Notes: generated from the letters alone by a model not told the origin. 32,703 nt of DNA from Candidatus Woesearchaeota archaeon (GCA_018221125.1 JAAOYC010000031.1:1-32703); one strand, 5' to 3'; counted from the first letter of the stretch, positions 24,934-30,752 are shown. Translations and numbers: made by a program.

Positions 24934-25635
24934 TCACCTGATATTATAAACAAGTGATATCTGTCCTGTTACATCAACTTTCTGAGGCATTACCTGAGCA
25001 GCTTCGTCAACAGCCATTGCTCCAACTGTCTTTTCCATTGAATACATATAAGGCCTGTAGTGATAGCTTGATTCTGAAACAGATCTTACACTTCCAAGCT
25101 TTACACCTAGGCTGTCTGCAATTGTCTCAGCTTTCTCTTTTGCATTCTTTGTTGCCTCTGCCAAAGCCTGTTTCTTGAATTCCTGTTCTTTCTCCTCACT
25201 CAATCCAAAGTTGATGTTATTGATTGTATTTGCTCCATTGCTGACACAAACATCCACTATAGGTCCAACTTTATTCAGATTAGTTGTGCTTATCTTTAAT
25301 GTCTGGGTTGCTCTCCAGCCAACAACCTTGCTTTTTCCATCTTCATATCTTCTCTCTTCATACAAGCTTAATCTTTCTGTCTCAATATCATCTTCTGAAA
25401 TGCCCTTGTATCTTAATCCATCAATAATGTCATTGATTATCTTGTTTGCTTCATTTTGAGCATCTTCTGCAGTTAGCTTAACAACAGAGATTCCAGCCCA
25501 AACCTCTGCTTCATCAGGATCAAAAGTAAGCTCAGATGTTCCCTGCACATTAATCACTTTATTATCTCCTTGCTGGCATCCAACTAATGCCACCAAAGCC
25601 ATAATCAAAACCGCAATTATTATTTTTTTTATCAT
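24934..25635 (-). CDS. SIMPL-domain (DUF541) lipoprotein
   Basis: 233 residues from the ATG at 25635, which has GGAGGT 7 bases upstream; the frame extends upstream but without a ribosome site. The N-terminus (MIKKIIIAVLIMALVALVGCQQ) is a signal peptide with a lipobox ending at Cys20. The mature part has the SIMPL/YggE pattern: INVQGTSELTFDPDEAEVWAG, the AQNEANKIINDIIDGL helix with GISEDDIETERLSLYEERRY, GWRATQTLKIST, INNINFGLSEEKEQEF, then a helix and strand repeat ending VTGQISLVYNI. Members form envelope ring- or cage-like assemblies linked to oxidative stress in bacteria. It follows the serpin lipoprotein gene by 61 bases; a hairpin in that gap overlaps its ribosome site. Confidence 0.88.
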   Translation of the reverse strand: MIKKIIIAVLIMALVALVGCQQGDNKVINVQGTSELTFDPDEAEVWAGISVVKLTAEDAQNEANKIINDIIDGLRYKGISEDDIETERLSLYEERRYEDGKSKVVGWRATQTLKISTTNLNKVGPIVDVCVSNGANTINNINFGLSEEKEQEFKKQALAEATKNAKEKAETIADSLGVKLGSVRSVSESSYHYRPYMYSMEKTVGAMAVDEAAQVMPQKVDVTGQISLVYNIR

Positions 25636-25644
25636 TTTGTATAC

Positions 25645-25666
25645 CTCCAAAAATTTATTTTTGGAG
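25645..25666 (-). promoter_or_regulatory. Hairpin sequestering the SIMPL-gene ribosome binding site
   Basis: Perfect 10-bp inverted repeat (CTCCAAAAAT / ATTTTTGGAG) around a 2-base centre; in RNA two or three pairs next to the centre would open to form the loop. On the minus strand the downstream arm includes GGAG of the GGAGGT site that drives the SIMPL lipoprotein gene, so folding would hide the site. The alternative is a terminator-like stem between the serpin and SIMPL genes, but no T run follows on the minus strand. Confidence 0.55.
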
Positions 25667-25696
25667 ACCAGTGGAACTTGCTTCCACGCTGCCTCC

Positions 25697-26962
25697 TTAG
25701 TTTGCAGTAGGGTCAACTACTTTTCCCATAAATAAGATGTTTCCTGTTCCTTTTTCCTGTATCAGGAAGATAAATGGATGGTCTGCCCTGAAGATATTGG
25801 TGGGCATGGCAGCTGTCAGTTCCATGACAACAGCTGTTGCAGCTGCTGCTTCTGTTCCTTTTTCATCAACTTTAACATAAGCTTGATGGATTACATTACC
25901 AATGTAGAGATCATTTGAACCATCCATACCTGAGAAATCAGCCTGTCCTGACTTAAATGCAGTTGGCATTCCCATCTGCTCTAATGTTTCTTTCATAAAA
26001 TACTTTGTCTCAAACTTGAATTTAGGAAGATAGATTGAGTCCATCTTTGTCTCCTGCATTTTGCTTTTGTATTCATCAAGTTTTTCAGAGGATAATTCAA
26101 TATCTCCAAGAGTATAATCATAAGTAATTATCTCATGTGTTTCATAATCATATTCTTTTCCTTGTTTTGGCAGTAAAATCAGCATTGAAATTTTCTCGCC
26201 TTTGTAAGGTAACTCTAAAATTTGTAAATTCCCCATATCAGCATAATTTAATCTTGCCTTATCAGGATCCATGTACATCATTGGAACTTTTACTGTATTT
26301 TCTGGAGTTATCTTGAAATCATGTTCACGAGTATCAGATTTATCAAACTCCCATTCCCATGTTCCTTTGAAATAGATTGCATTTGTAAGAACCAACCTTG
26401 TCAATGGACCTAGTACCCCGCTTGGAATTAAATCTTTAATTTTATTGTTGGTCTGTTCTTCTATAAAACTATTAATAGTTTGTCTTGATTTTTCTGTTTC
26501 CTTGATAAAATCTACATTTACTGCTTTTCCACCATAATAATTTTCAACTTTGCTTGTATAATCCTGTAGAAAAGGGTAATCCTGTTGAACCCATAAAGCA
26601 TTTCCTGTCTTTAATTCATAAGCTTTGTTTGCTTCATTAATATTGTTATAAATTGCAGCAAAATTTGGCCTTAATATATTATTATCCGGAAAATGAAAAA
26701 CATCAGCTATCTCTTTTGCAGTATCCCCTTTTGCTCCTTCATAAGTCATTGCCAAAGCAGAAGAGATACTGTAAGGAGAGAAGAATGCATTTCCTTCTTG
26801 ATTTAGTTCTTTGTATAAATCAAAAGCAAATTGGTTGTTTGCATCAACTACCTGTTTAATTCCTTCAGCTGTTGCCTGGGAATCATCTGCAGGTATTGGT
26901 TTTCCACCGCATCCTGATATAATCAAAAGTGATATTAGCAATATACTCATTATTATTTTCAT
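25697..26962 (-). CDS. Serpin, lipoprotein form, probably inhibitory
   Basis: 421 residues from the ATG at 26962, which has GGAG upstream; an ATG at 26977 is also in frame. The N-terminus has a signal peptide with lipobox IISGC, so the serpin should be tethered outside the cell. The body has FAFDLYKELNQEGNAFFSPYSISSAL-type opening strands, LVLTNAIYFKGTWEWEFD (strongly conserved serpin shutter region), VPMMYM, LELPYKGEKISMLILLP, and the C-terminal DHPFIFLIQEKGTGNILFMGKV signature. The reactive loop has the inhibitory hinge GTEAAAATAV. Counting from the hinge Glu as P17, P1-P1' falls near Thr-Ala in MELTAAM, suggesting an elastase- or subtilisin-like target, which is an estimate. It is upstream of, and possibly co-transcribed with, the SIMPL gene. 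Confidence 0.93.
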   Translation of the reverse strand: MKIIMSILLISLLIISGCGGKPIPADDSQATAEGIKQVVDANNQFAFDLYKELNQEGNAFFSPYSISSALAMTYEGAKGDTAKEIADVFHFPDNNILRPNFAAIYNNINEANKAYELKTGNALWVQQDYPFLQDYTSKVENYYGGKAVNVDFIKETEKSRQTINSFIEEQTNNKIKDLIPSGVLGPLTRLVLTNAIYFKGTWEWEFDKSDTREHDFKITPENTVKVPMMYMDPDKARLNYADMGNLQILELPYKGEKISMLILLPKQGKEYDYETHEIITYDYTLGDIELSSEKLDEYKSKMQETKMDSIYLPKFKFETKYFMKETLEQMGMPTAFKSGQADFSGMDGSNDLYIGNVIHQAYVKVDEKGTEAAAATAVVMELTAAMPTNIFRADHPFIFLIQEKGTGNILFMGKVVDPTAN

Positions 26963-27004
26963 TTTATCAATCTCCATATAGTCATGTTAGAAGTTAAGGT
27001 ATAC

Positions 27005-27014
27005 CTTTATAAAT
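27005..27014 (-). promoter_or_regulatory. TATA box of the serpin gene
   Basis: CTTTATAAAT-type element on this strand (read as ATTTATAAAG), predicting a start near 26985 and a short leader that includes the GGAG before the ATG at 26962. Confidence 0.5.
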
Positions 27015-27051
27015 ACCTGTCGTAGATTGCAAGTTGAGTTGAAGTTAACCC

Positions 27052-27936
27052 TTATAAAACCTCTTTCAAAGACTTAATTGCAACTTCTATCTGTTTATTT
27101 GAAGGCTCTTTTGTTGTTATCTTCTGGACCAATAACCCAGGCATTGTGATTAATTTAAGCACTTTAAACTTGCTGTACTTATCACTTGCTTTCAAAACTT
27201 CATAAGATATAGCTGCAATAAATGGAATCAATAATATCCTCAAAGGAAACAAGATTCCTTTTTGCAGCCAAAAACCCAGATCTAAAAATCCAGAATAAAC
27301 AGAGATGACTAATATAGGGAGTATTGAAAACACTAAAATACTTATCATCAGGACAATGATCAAAAAGCTTGTCCCGCATCTTGTATGCAGTGTTGTAAAC
27401 TTCTTTGCATTAGCAACTGTTAATTTCTTTCCAGCTTCATAGCAGTGAACAGCCTTATGTTCAGCACCATGGTACTGGAAAACTCTCCTGATATCTTTCA
27501 TAAAAGATATCCCTATGACATATCCTAAAAACAACACAATCTTGATAACACCATCAATCAGATTAAAGAGGATTGGATTGACTTCTTCTTTAACCCCGCT
27601 AAAGATAGCCAGAACATAAGGCAAAGCAACAAAAAACAATAATGTAATGGAAAAAGTAAAAAACAATGTCAAAAACACATCTCTTTTTGTTATCTTCTCA
27701 TGCTCATCCAGCTGCTGGTCTGCACTCCAGAGCAAAACTTTTGTGCCTTTGACCAAAGTATCAATCAGGATAACAGCTCCTCTAAAAAAAGGCCATTTTG
27801 CATACTTGTTCTTCTTCAGTCTCTCTTTCTTTGTCTTGATCTTATTATTAGGCAGTCTTACAGAAACAGCTAGTTTTGTAGGAGAACGCATCATAACTCC
27901 TTCAATAACAGCCTGCCCTCCAATATGTTCAACCAT
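27052..27936 (-). CDS. DUF1385 (YqhQ-like) membrane protein
   Basis: 294 residues. It carries the diagnostic N-terminus GGQAVIEGVMMRSP, followed by FFRGAVILIDTLVKGTKVLLWSAD, then membrane spans (about 92-115, 128-150, 193-220, 236-256). Between spans 2 and 3 lies the conserved polar block FQYHGAEHKAVHCYEAG and FTTLHTRCGTSFL, with His, Glu and Cys typical of this family and possibly metal- or substrate-binding. It ends in a basic cytoplasmic tail. The family is widespread in Firmicutes, Thermotogales and some archaea; its biochemical role is not established as far as I know. It is divergent from the Ig-like gene and is probably leaderless. Confidence 0.9.
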   Translation of the reverse strand: MVEHIGGQAVIEGVMMRSPTKLAVSVRLPNNKIKTKKERLKKNKYAKWPFFRGAVILIDTLVKGTKVLLWSADQQLDEHEKITKRDVFLTLFFTFSITLLFFVALPYVLAIFSGVKEEVNPILFNLIDGVIKIVLFLGYVIGISFMKDIRRVFQYHGAEHKAVHCYEAGKKLTVANAKKFTTLHTRCGTSFLIIVLMISILVFSILPILVISVYSGFLDLGFWLQKGILFPLRILLIPFIAAISYEVLKASDKYSKFKVLKLITMPGLLVQKITTKEPSNKQIEVAIKSLKEVL

Positions 27937-27956
27937 AAAGAAATATTTTAATCTGA

Positions 27957-27999
27957 ATTATTTAAGTGTTTCTAATTCACAAAGCTTTTTAAAATATAC
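27957..27999. promoter_or_regulatory. Divergent leaderless promoters (DUF1385 and Ig-like genes)
   Basis: Minus strand CTTAAATAAT at 27957-27966 is centred about 25 bp from the DUF1385 start. Plus strand TTTTTAAAATATAC at 27986-27999 is centred about 27 bp from the ATG at 28020. Neither start has a ribosome site. Confidence 0.5.
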
Positions 28000-28019
28000 T
28001 AACTAATTAAATAACTAAT

Positions 28020-28835
28020 ATGGAAAATAATAGATGTAAAGGCATGCCTTGGTGGAGTTTACCCATCTTTGGAGCTGTGTTTATAATGGGATATATTCAT
28101 AGCAATATTATATTTCAAGACTATAGTCAACAAAAAAATCAGAATCAACAGAAAGTAGAAGTTTCTTCTAAAGCATCACAAAATGAGGAAACAAAATTAG
28201 AATATACTATAACAAAACAGGATTCAGTTCCAACATTTTTTGGAGGAGGAAGAGGTCCTAAAAAGATTTATTCTTCACCAGAAGAAAAAACAGGCATAAG
28301 CGCAGAGATACATGTTGGCGTACAAGATGAAGGAGGAAAAAATCCTGGTTTGGCTGAAATTGTTTTATATGAAGACGGAAAAAGAGTACCACACAACTTC
28401 TATATTAACAAAACAAATTGTCTTTCTTCAGTACCTGTTAAACACGAAGAACCTGGAAAACACACTTATTTTGTAGAAGCAACAGATTTTGATGGTAATA
28501 CAACAAAGTCAGATGAACTTTATATTGAATTTACTGGAAAATTATCAGACCTTCCTCCAGAGTTTATTAGATTTGAAGTAGGAGATAAAGGACAACTGTT
28601 AATGATGGTTTCTGATGAAGGAGATAATAAAGGAATTAAAACTGTCTCTGTATATGAAGAAGGCAAGCTAATAAAAGAATTTGATGGAAGAGGAGAATCA
28701 TCATTCCTCAAATCTATGCCTTTAACAGATAGAATTACTGATGGGAAAAGAAATAAATATTATGCAGAAGCAGTTGATTTAGGTGGAAACAGAGTAAAAT
28801 CAGACACCCTTGGAGTAACTTTAACAGAAAAATAA
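28020..28835 (+). CDS. Membrane-anchored protein with two Ig-like repeats
   Basis: 271 residues. An uncleaved-looking signal anchor lies at about residues 12-28 (LPIFGAVFIMGYIHSNIIF). A Gln/Asn/Lys-rich linker to about residue 60 and a glycine-rich spot (FFGGGRGP) follow. Two similar beta-sandwich repeats come next: the first has AEIVLYEDGKRV and YFVEATDFDGNTTKSD, the second KTVSVYEEGKLIKEF and YYAEAVDLGGNRVKSD. They resemble the DSAGN-type repeats in the 1764-residue surface protein. The protein probably projects from the cell surface. There is no enzyme motif. It has its own leaderless promoter, and the region downstream is decayed sequence. Confidence 0.8.
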   Translation: MENNRCKGMPWWSLPIFGAVFIMGYIHSNIIFQDYSQQKNQNQQKVEVSSKASQNEETKLEYTITKQDSVPTFFGGGRGPKKIYSSPEEKTGISAEIHVGVQDEGGKNPGLAEIVLYEDGKRVPHNFYINKTNCLSSVPVKHEEPGKHTYFVEATDFDGNTTKSDELYIEFTGKLSDLPPEFIRFEVGDKGQLLMMVSDEGDNKGIKTVSVYEEGKLIKEFDGRGESSFLKSMPLTDRITDGKRNKYYAEAVDLGGNRVKSDTLGVTLTEK

Positions 28836-28895
28836 TTATAACCCCAAACAATTATCAATCTCTTCAGCAACATCTCTTAATTCTTTGCATGTTTT
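28836..28895 (-). pseudogene. Remnant copy A of a regulator 3' end
   Basis: The minus strand encodes KTCKELRDVAEEIDNCLGL and a stop, matching the end of the intact regulator at 29616-30020 (KACKDLRDVAQEIDGCLGL). Upstream of these 20 codons the frame is broken by stops. A relic of a tandem paralogue, with its stop immediately next to that of the Ig-like gene. Confidence 0.7.
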
Positions 28896-28904
28896 AAAAA
28901 TATC

Positions 28905-28948
28905 TTATGTGCACATTTAAACGAAAGAATAAATGTTTATGTGCACAT
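28905..28948. repeat. Paired TTATGTGCACAT palindromic repeats
   Basis: The 12-mer TTATGTGCACAT occurs at 28905-28916 and again at 28937-28948, both with the 10-bp palindrome ATGTGCACAT. Their centres are 32 bp apart, about three helical turns. An inner inverted pair, ACATTT and AAATGT, lies between them. It could be a dimeric regulator site or part of a recombination relic. Confidence 0.5.
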
Positions 28949-28956
28949 ACAATTTT

Positions 28957-28989
28957 TTACAATCCCAAACAATTATCAATCTCTTTAAC
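28957..28989 (-). pseudogene. Remnant copy B of a regulator 3' end
   Basis: The minus strand encodes VKEIDNCLGL and a stop, a shorter second copy of the regulator tail (EIDGCLGL in the intact gene, EIDNCLGL in copy A). No intact frame continues beyond it. Confidence 0.6.
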
Positions 28990-29057
28990 CACTGGTCACT
29001 GGACATGTGCGCTTAAAGCTTATAAACTAGTTCTATCTAACATATGTAATGAAAAAA

Positions 29058-29118
29058 AGAAAAGTGGCCAAGAATGGCCAAAAACACCTGATTGAAAAAT
29101 CAAGTAAGCGTATCGAGC
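29058..29118 (+). pseudogene. Degenerate 5' part of a tRNA gene
   Basis: Aligns with bases 1-60 of the tRNA at 29167 (offset about 109). From the GTGGC at 29064 to TATCGAGC at 29118, 40 of 54 aligned positions match with one extra base, counted by eye. Many differences are G in the tRNA to A here. The acceptor strand (AGAAAAG) has no partner, the D-stem no longer pairs, and the T-arm is missing. A TATA-like CTTATAAA at 29019-29026 lies upstream. Confidence 0.65.
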
Positions 29119-29135
29119 AAATATATTATGGTAAT

Positions 29136-29150
29136 CAAAGTATATAAAGA
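29136..29150 (+). promoter_or_regulatory. TATA box of the tRNA gene
   Basis: AAAGTATATAAAGAT; the TATATAAA core is centred about 22 bp before the first tRNA base, consistent with transcription starting at or just before the tRNA. Confidence 0.5.
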
Positions 29151-29166
29151 TTTTGGTTTGGGTAAA

Positions 29167-29272
29167 GGCGAGGTGGCTGAGTCAGGCTTAAAGCGTCTGA
29201 TTGAAGGTCAGGTAGGCGTATCGAGCGCTTCGCGGGTTCGAAACGCTACTTACGGAAATCCCGTCCTCGCCG
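29167..29272 (+). tRNA. Type II tRNA (Ser-like) with T-loop intron and apparent GAA anticodon
   Basis: Folded by hand. Acceptor GGCGAGG (29167-29173) pairs perfectly with CCTCGCC (29265-29271), discriminator G at 29272, CCA not encoded. D-stem GCT/AGC (3 bp, as in Ser/Leu tRNAs). Anticodon stem TCTGA/TCAGG around loop TTGAAGG. Long variable arm AGGCG/CGCTT with a 7-base loop. T-stem GCGGG/CCCGT. The T-loop region is 23 bases; removing 16 (29243-29258) leaves TTCGAAT. Mature length is about 90. Class II shape and G73 are typical of archaeal tRNA-Ser, yet the only well-paired register gives anticodon GAA, a Phe anticodon. It could be a mis-specified Ser tRNA, a recently mutated gene or a tRNA-derived RNA. 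Confidence 0.7.
29243..29258 (+). other. Predicted 16-nt archaeal tRNA intron in the T-loop (59/60)
   Basis: A bulge-helix-bulge can be drawn exactly. Central 4-bp helix TTCG (29237-29240) with CGGA (29253-29256), including one wobble; 3-base bulges AA|A (29241-29243) and AA|T (29257-29259); the outer helix is the T-stem. Cutting at the standard positions removes ACGCTACTTACGGAAA and restores the canonical T-loop TTCGAAT. Confidence 0.65.
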
Positions 29273-29306
29273 CCCAAAATACCATAAGAAACATTTTGAT
29301 GAATGG

Positions 29307-29612
29307 TTAAAATAGTCCACTCATCTTTGATTTCAATGATGTAATTAATTCAGGTTGGTTATATTGATAAACATCAGGAATATCTAATGAAAGAATTTGT
29401 TTTTGCATATATTCCTTTGGAAATCTTTTGGAAAGCTCAGTTCTTTGTGAATCTTCCATAACTACAATAGCATCAGCCCATTGGAGATCAGAAGCTGTTA
29501 CAGGAGATTCATTAAACAATCCTGCAGACTTAGTTTCAAACATATCTTTAAACATTTTCTCTGCTGTTTTGCTTCGATTTTCGTTTTGATTGCAGATAAA
29601 CAATATTTTCAT
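29307..29612 (-). CDS. Small low-molecular-weight phosphatase-like protein
   Basis: 101 residues. The N-terminus MKILFICNQNENRSKTAE carries the C-x5-R phosphate-binding loop (Cys7 to Arg13, then Ser) of low-molecular-weight tyrosine phosphatases and arsenate reductases. ADAIVVMED (core strand) follows, and DIPDVYQYNQPEL near residue 77 supplies the likely general-acid Asp, although the usual Asp-Pro is Asp-Ile-Pro-Asp here. It is shorter than typical members (about 150), so it is a minimal version. It starts 3 bases after the winged-helix regulator gene and is probably co-transcribed with it. Substrate unknown. The stop lies 34 bases from the tRNA on the opposite strand. Confidence 0.85.
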   Translation of the reverse strand: MKILFICNQNENRSKTAEKMFKDMFETKSAGLFNESPVTASDLQWADAIVVMEDSQRTELSKRFPKEYMQKQILSLDIPDVYQYNQPELITSLKSKMSGLF

Positions 29613-29615
29613 AAT

Positions 29616-30020
29616 CTATAACCCCAAGCAACCATCAATCTCTTGAGCAACATCTCTTAGATCCTTGCATGCTTTGCTTACATCCTTGTGGATCTCTTCA
29701 ACTAATTCAGAAAGATTCTCAACTCTTAGCATGTATTTGTTCTTTTCTCTCACAACCATCCCAGAACTCATCAATTTATTCACATGATGCACAACAGTTC
29801 CTCTGCTCAGCTCTAATTTTAATGCAATCTCATCAGAAGATAGAGGCTCTTTTGCCTTTGAAGCCTTTAATAATTCAATAAAAATCCTAAAACAGGACTT
29901 ATCCTTGTCTCTTAGGTTGAACAATCCTAAGGAATTCCCAAACCACTGCAAAGACCTGTTGATATCCTTTTGCTCTGGCTTAGAGATTTTAATGATTGTT
30001 ACCCGCTTTTCAAATAACAT
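29616..30020 (-). CDS. Winged-helix (ArsR-like) regulator, candidate heat-shock repressor
   Basis: 134 residues. Residues about 40-90 form a winged helix: CFRIFIELLKASK, PLSSDEIALKLELSRGTVVHHVNKLMSSGMV (turn and recognition helix), then the wing VREKNKYMLRVE. The C-terminus is a helical tail (HKDVSKACKDLRDVAQEIDGCLGL) suited to dimerisation. It is divergent from grpE, with a palindromic AAATCAAC array at the grpE promoter. By analogy with archaeal heat-shock repressors such as Phr of Pyrococcus and HSR1 of Archaeoglobus (ArsR-like), it may repress grpE and itself. It appears leaderless, with a TATA-like CTTTAAATAAT about 27 bp from the ATG. The heat-shock role is inference from context. Confidence 0.85.
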   Translation of the reverse strand: MLFEKRVTIIKISKPEQKDINRSLQWFGNSLGLFNLRDKDKSCFRIFIELLKASKAKEPLSSDEIALKLELSRGTVVHHVNKLMSSGMVVREKNKYMLRVENLSELVEEIHKDVSKACKDLRDVAQEIDGCLGL

Positions 30021-30040
30021 ATTCCATTAAATATTTTACT

Positions 30041-30051
30041 ATTATTTAAAG
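30041..30051 (-). promoter_or_regulatory. TATA box of the regulator gene
   Basis: CTTTAAATAAT on the minus strand, centred about 27 bp from the ATG at 30020, predicts a leaderless transcript. Confidence 0.5.
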
Positions 30052-30063
30052 TTTTTCCAAAAA

Positions 30064-30076
30064 CTTTATATATAAG
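30064..30076 (+). promoter_or_regulatory. TATA box of the grpE operon
   Basis: CTTTATATATAAG, a strong archaeal TATA match. Transcription should start about 25 bp downstream, near 30095, inside the AAATCAAC palindrome array. The leader would be about 65 bases, with GGGGG shortly before the grpE ATG. Confidence 0.6.
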
Positions 30077-30087
30077 TAGTTTATCTT

Positions 30088-30115
30088 AAATCAACATGGT
30101 TGATTTAAAATCAAC
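30088..30115. promoter_or_regulatory. Overlapping palindromic operator at the grpE promoter
   Basis: Three 8-base half-sites in alternating orientation: AAATCAAC (30088-30095), GTTGATTT (30099-30106) and AAATCAAC (30108-30115), with spacers of 3 and 1 bases. The first pair and the second pair each form a perfect inverted repeat sharing the middle half-site. The array covers the predicted start of transcription, a position suited to repression by the divergent winged-helix regulator. Confidence 0.6.
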
Positions 30116-30162
30116 AAGTATGGTGTTTAGGAAATAGTTTTTCTTAAATCGGGGGATTTGAA

Positions 30163-30591
30163 ATGTCAGAAAAAAAGAAATCTAAGAAAAAAGAAGATAC
30201 TAAAGAAATCACTATTTTGCTGAAAAAAGTTCAGGCTGACTTTGAAAACTATCAAAAAAGAACTGAAAAAGAAAAACAGCAGTTTGTTGAATATGCCTGC
30301 TCAGATATGATTAAAGATTTGCTCCCAATTCTTGATTCTTTTGAACTAGCATTAAAAAATACTCAAAACAAAGACATAGAAGTGTTGTATAATCAGCTAA
30401 AACAGCTGTTAGAATCAAAAGGACTAGAGAAAATAAAAGCATTAGACAAGAAATTTGATCCTTTTTTGCATGAAGCATTGATACAGGAAGCTTCTGATAA
30501 AGAATCAGGCATTGTTTTAGAAGAACTGCAGACAGGATATAAGTTCAAAGATAATATTATCCGCCCAGCAAAAGTAAAGGTGAGCAAATGA
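30163..30591 (+). CDS. grpE: GrpE, nucleotide exchange factor of DnaK
   Basis: 142 residues. A Lys-rich head is followed by the long dimerising helix LLKKVQADFENYQKRTEKEKQQF (GrpE hallmark), then DMIKDLLPILDSFELAL (conserved LLPVxDNxERAL-type segment), LESKGLEKIKALDKKFDPFLHEAL (usual KxGVExIxxxGxxFDPxxHEAV), and EELQTGYKFKDNIIRPAKVKVSK (usual VxQxGYxxxxRVIRPAxVxV). It is shorter than E. coli GrpE (about 197) because the head is short. It releases ADP from DnaK. No dnaK or dnaJ lies in the window. The ATG follows a GGGGG site; the stop overlaps a 54-codon ORF (ATGA). Confidence 0.93.
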   Translation: MSEKKKSKKKEDTKEITILLKKVQADFENYQKRTEKEKQQFVEYACSDMIKDLLPILDSFELALKNTQNKDIEVLYNQLKQLLESKGLEKIKALDKKFDPFLHEALIQEASDKESGIVLEELQTGYKFKDNIIRPAKVKVSK

Positions 30592-30752
30592 GAATAGACA
30601 ATCCAGCAGGAGCAAGAGCAGCTTTTAAAGAACGCCATAAAGATTTGGAAACAATAGCAGCAAAAGCAGGCAGGATGGCCAAGCCGCAACCAATATACGA
30701 ACCTCTAAAATATGAAAATAAGCAAAAAGACTACAATAGCAGAAATCCTTAG
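30588..30752 (+). CDS. Small 54-residue basic protein, overlaps both neighbours
   Basis: The ATG overlaps the grpE stop (ATGA) and the ORF runs to a TAG at 30752, overlapping the next gene by 41 bases in another frame. The product is basic and Ala-rich (NPAGARAAFKERHKDLETIA, then AAKAGRMAKPQPIYEPLKY). The overlap at the front and coverage of the roughly 120-base gap before the next gene support translation, while the long overlap at the back weakens it. I recognise no family. If it is not a gene, this stretch is the untranslated link between grpE and the YkgJ-type gene. Confidence 0.4.
   Translation: MRIDNPAGARAAFKERHKDLETIAAKAGRMAKPQPIYEPLKYENKQKDYNSRNP

Noticed and set aside
25636-25716. 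Upstream extension of the SIMPL protein by 27 residues
   Set aside because: It would overlap the serpin gene end and place a polar stretch before a clear signal peptide; the GGAGGT-preceded ATG at 25635 is better.
28907-29095. 62-codon ORF on the plus strand
   Set aside because: It covers the palindrome repeats, regulator relic B and the start of the tRNA relic, with no ribosome site and unprotein-like composition.
29243-29258. T-loop insertion as an integrase attachment scar
   Set aside because: No integrase or direct repeat of the tRNA 3' end is seen nearby, and the insertion fits a bulge-helix-bulge intron exactly.
29092-29310. 72-codon ORF on the plus strand
   Set aside because: It runs through the tRNA gene and both its stems; chance frame.
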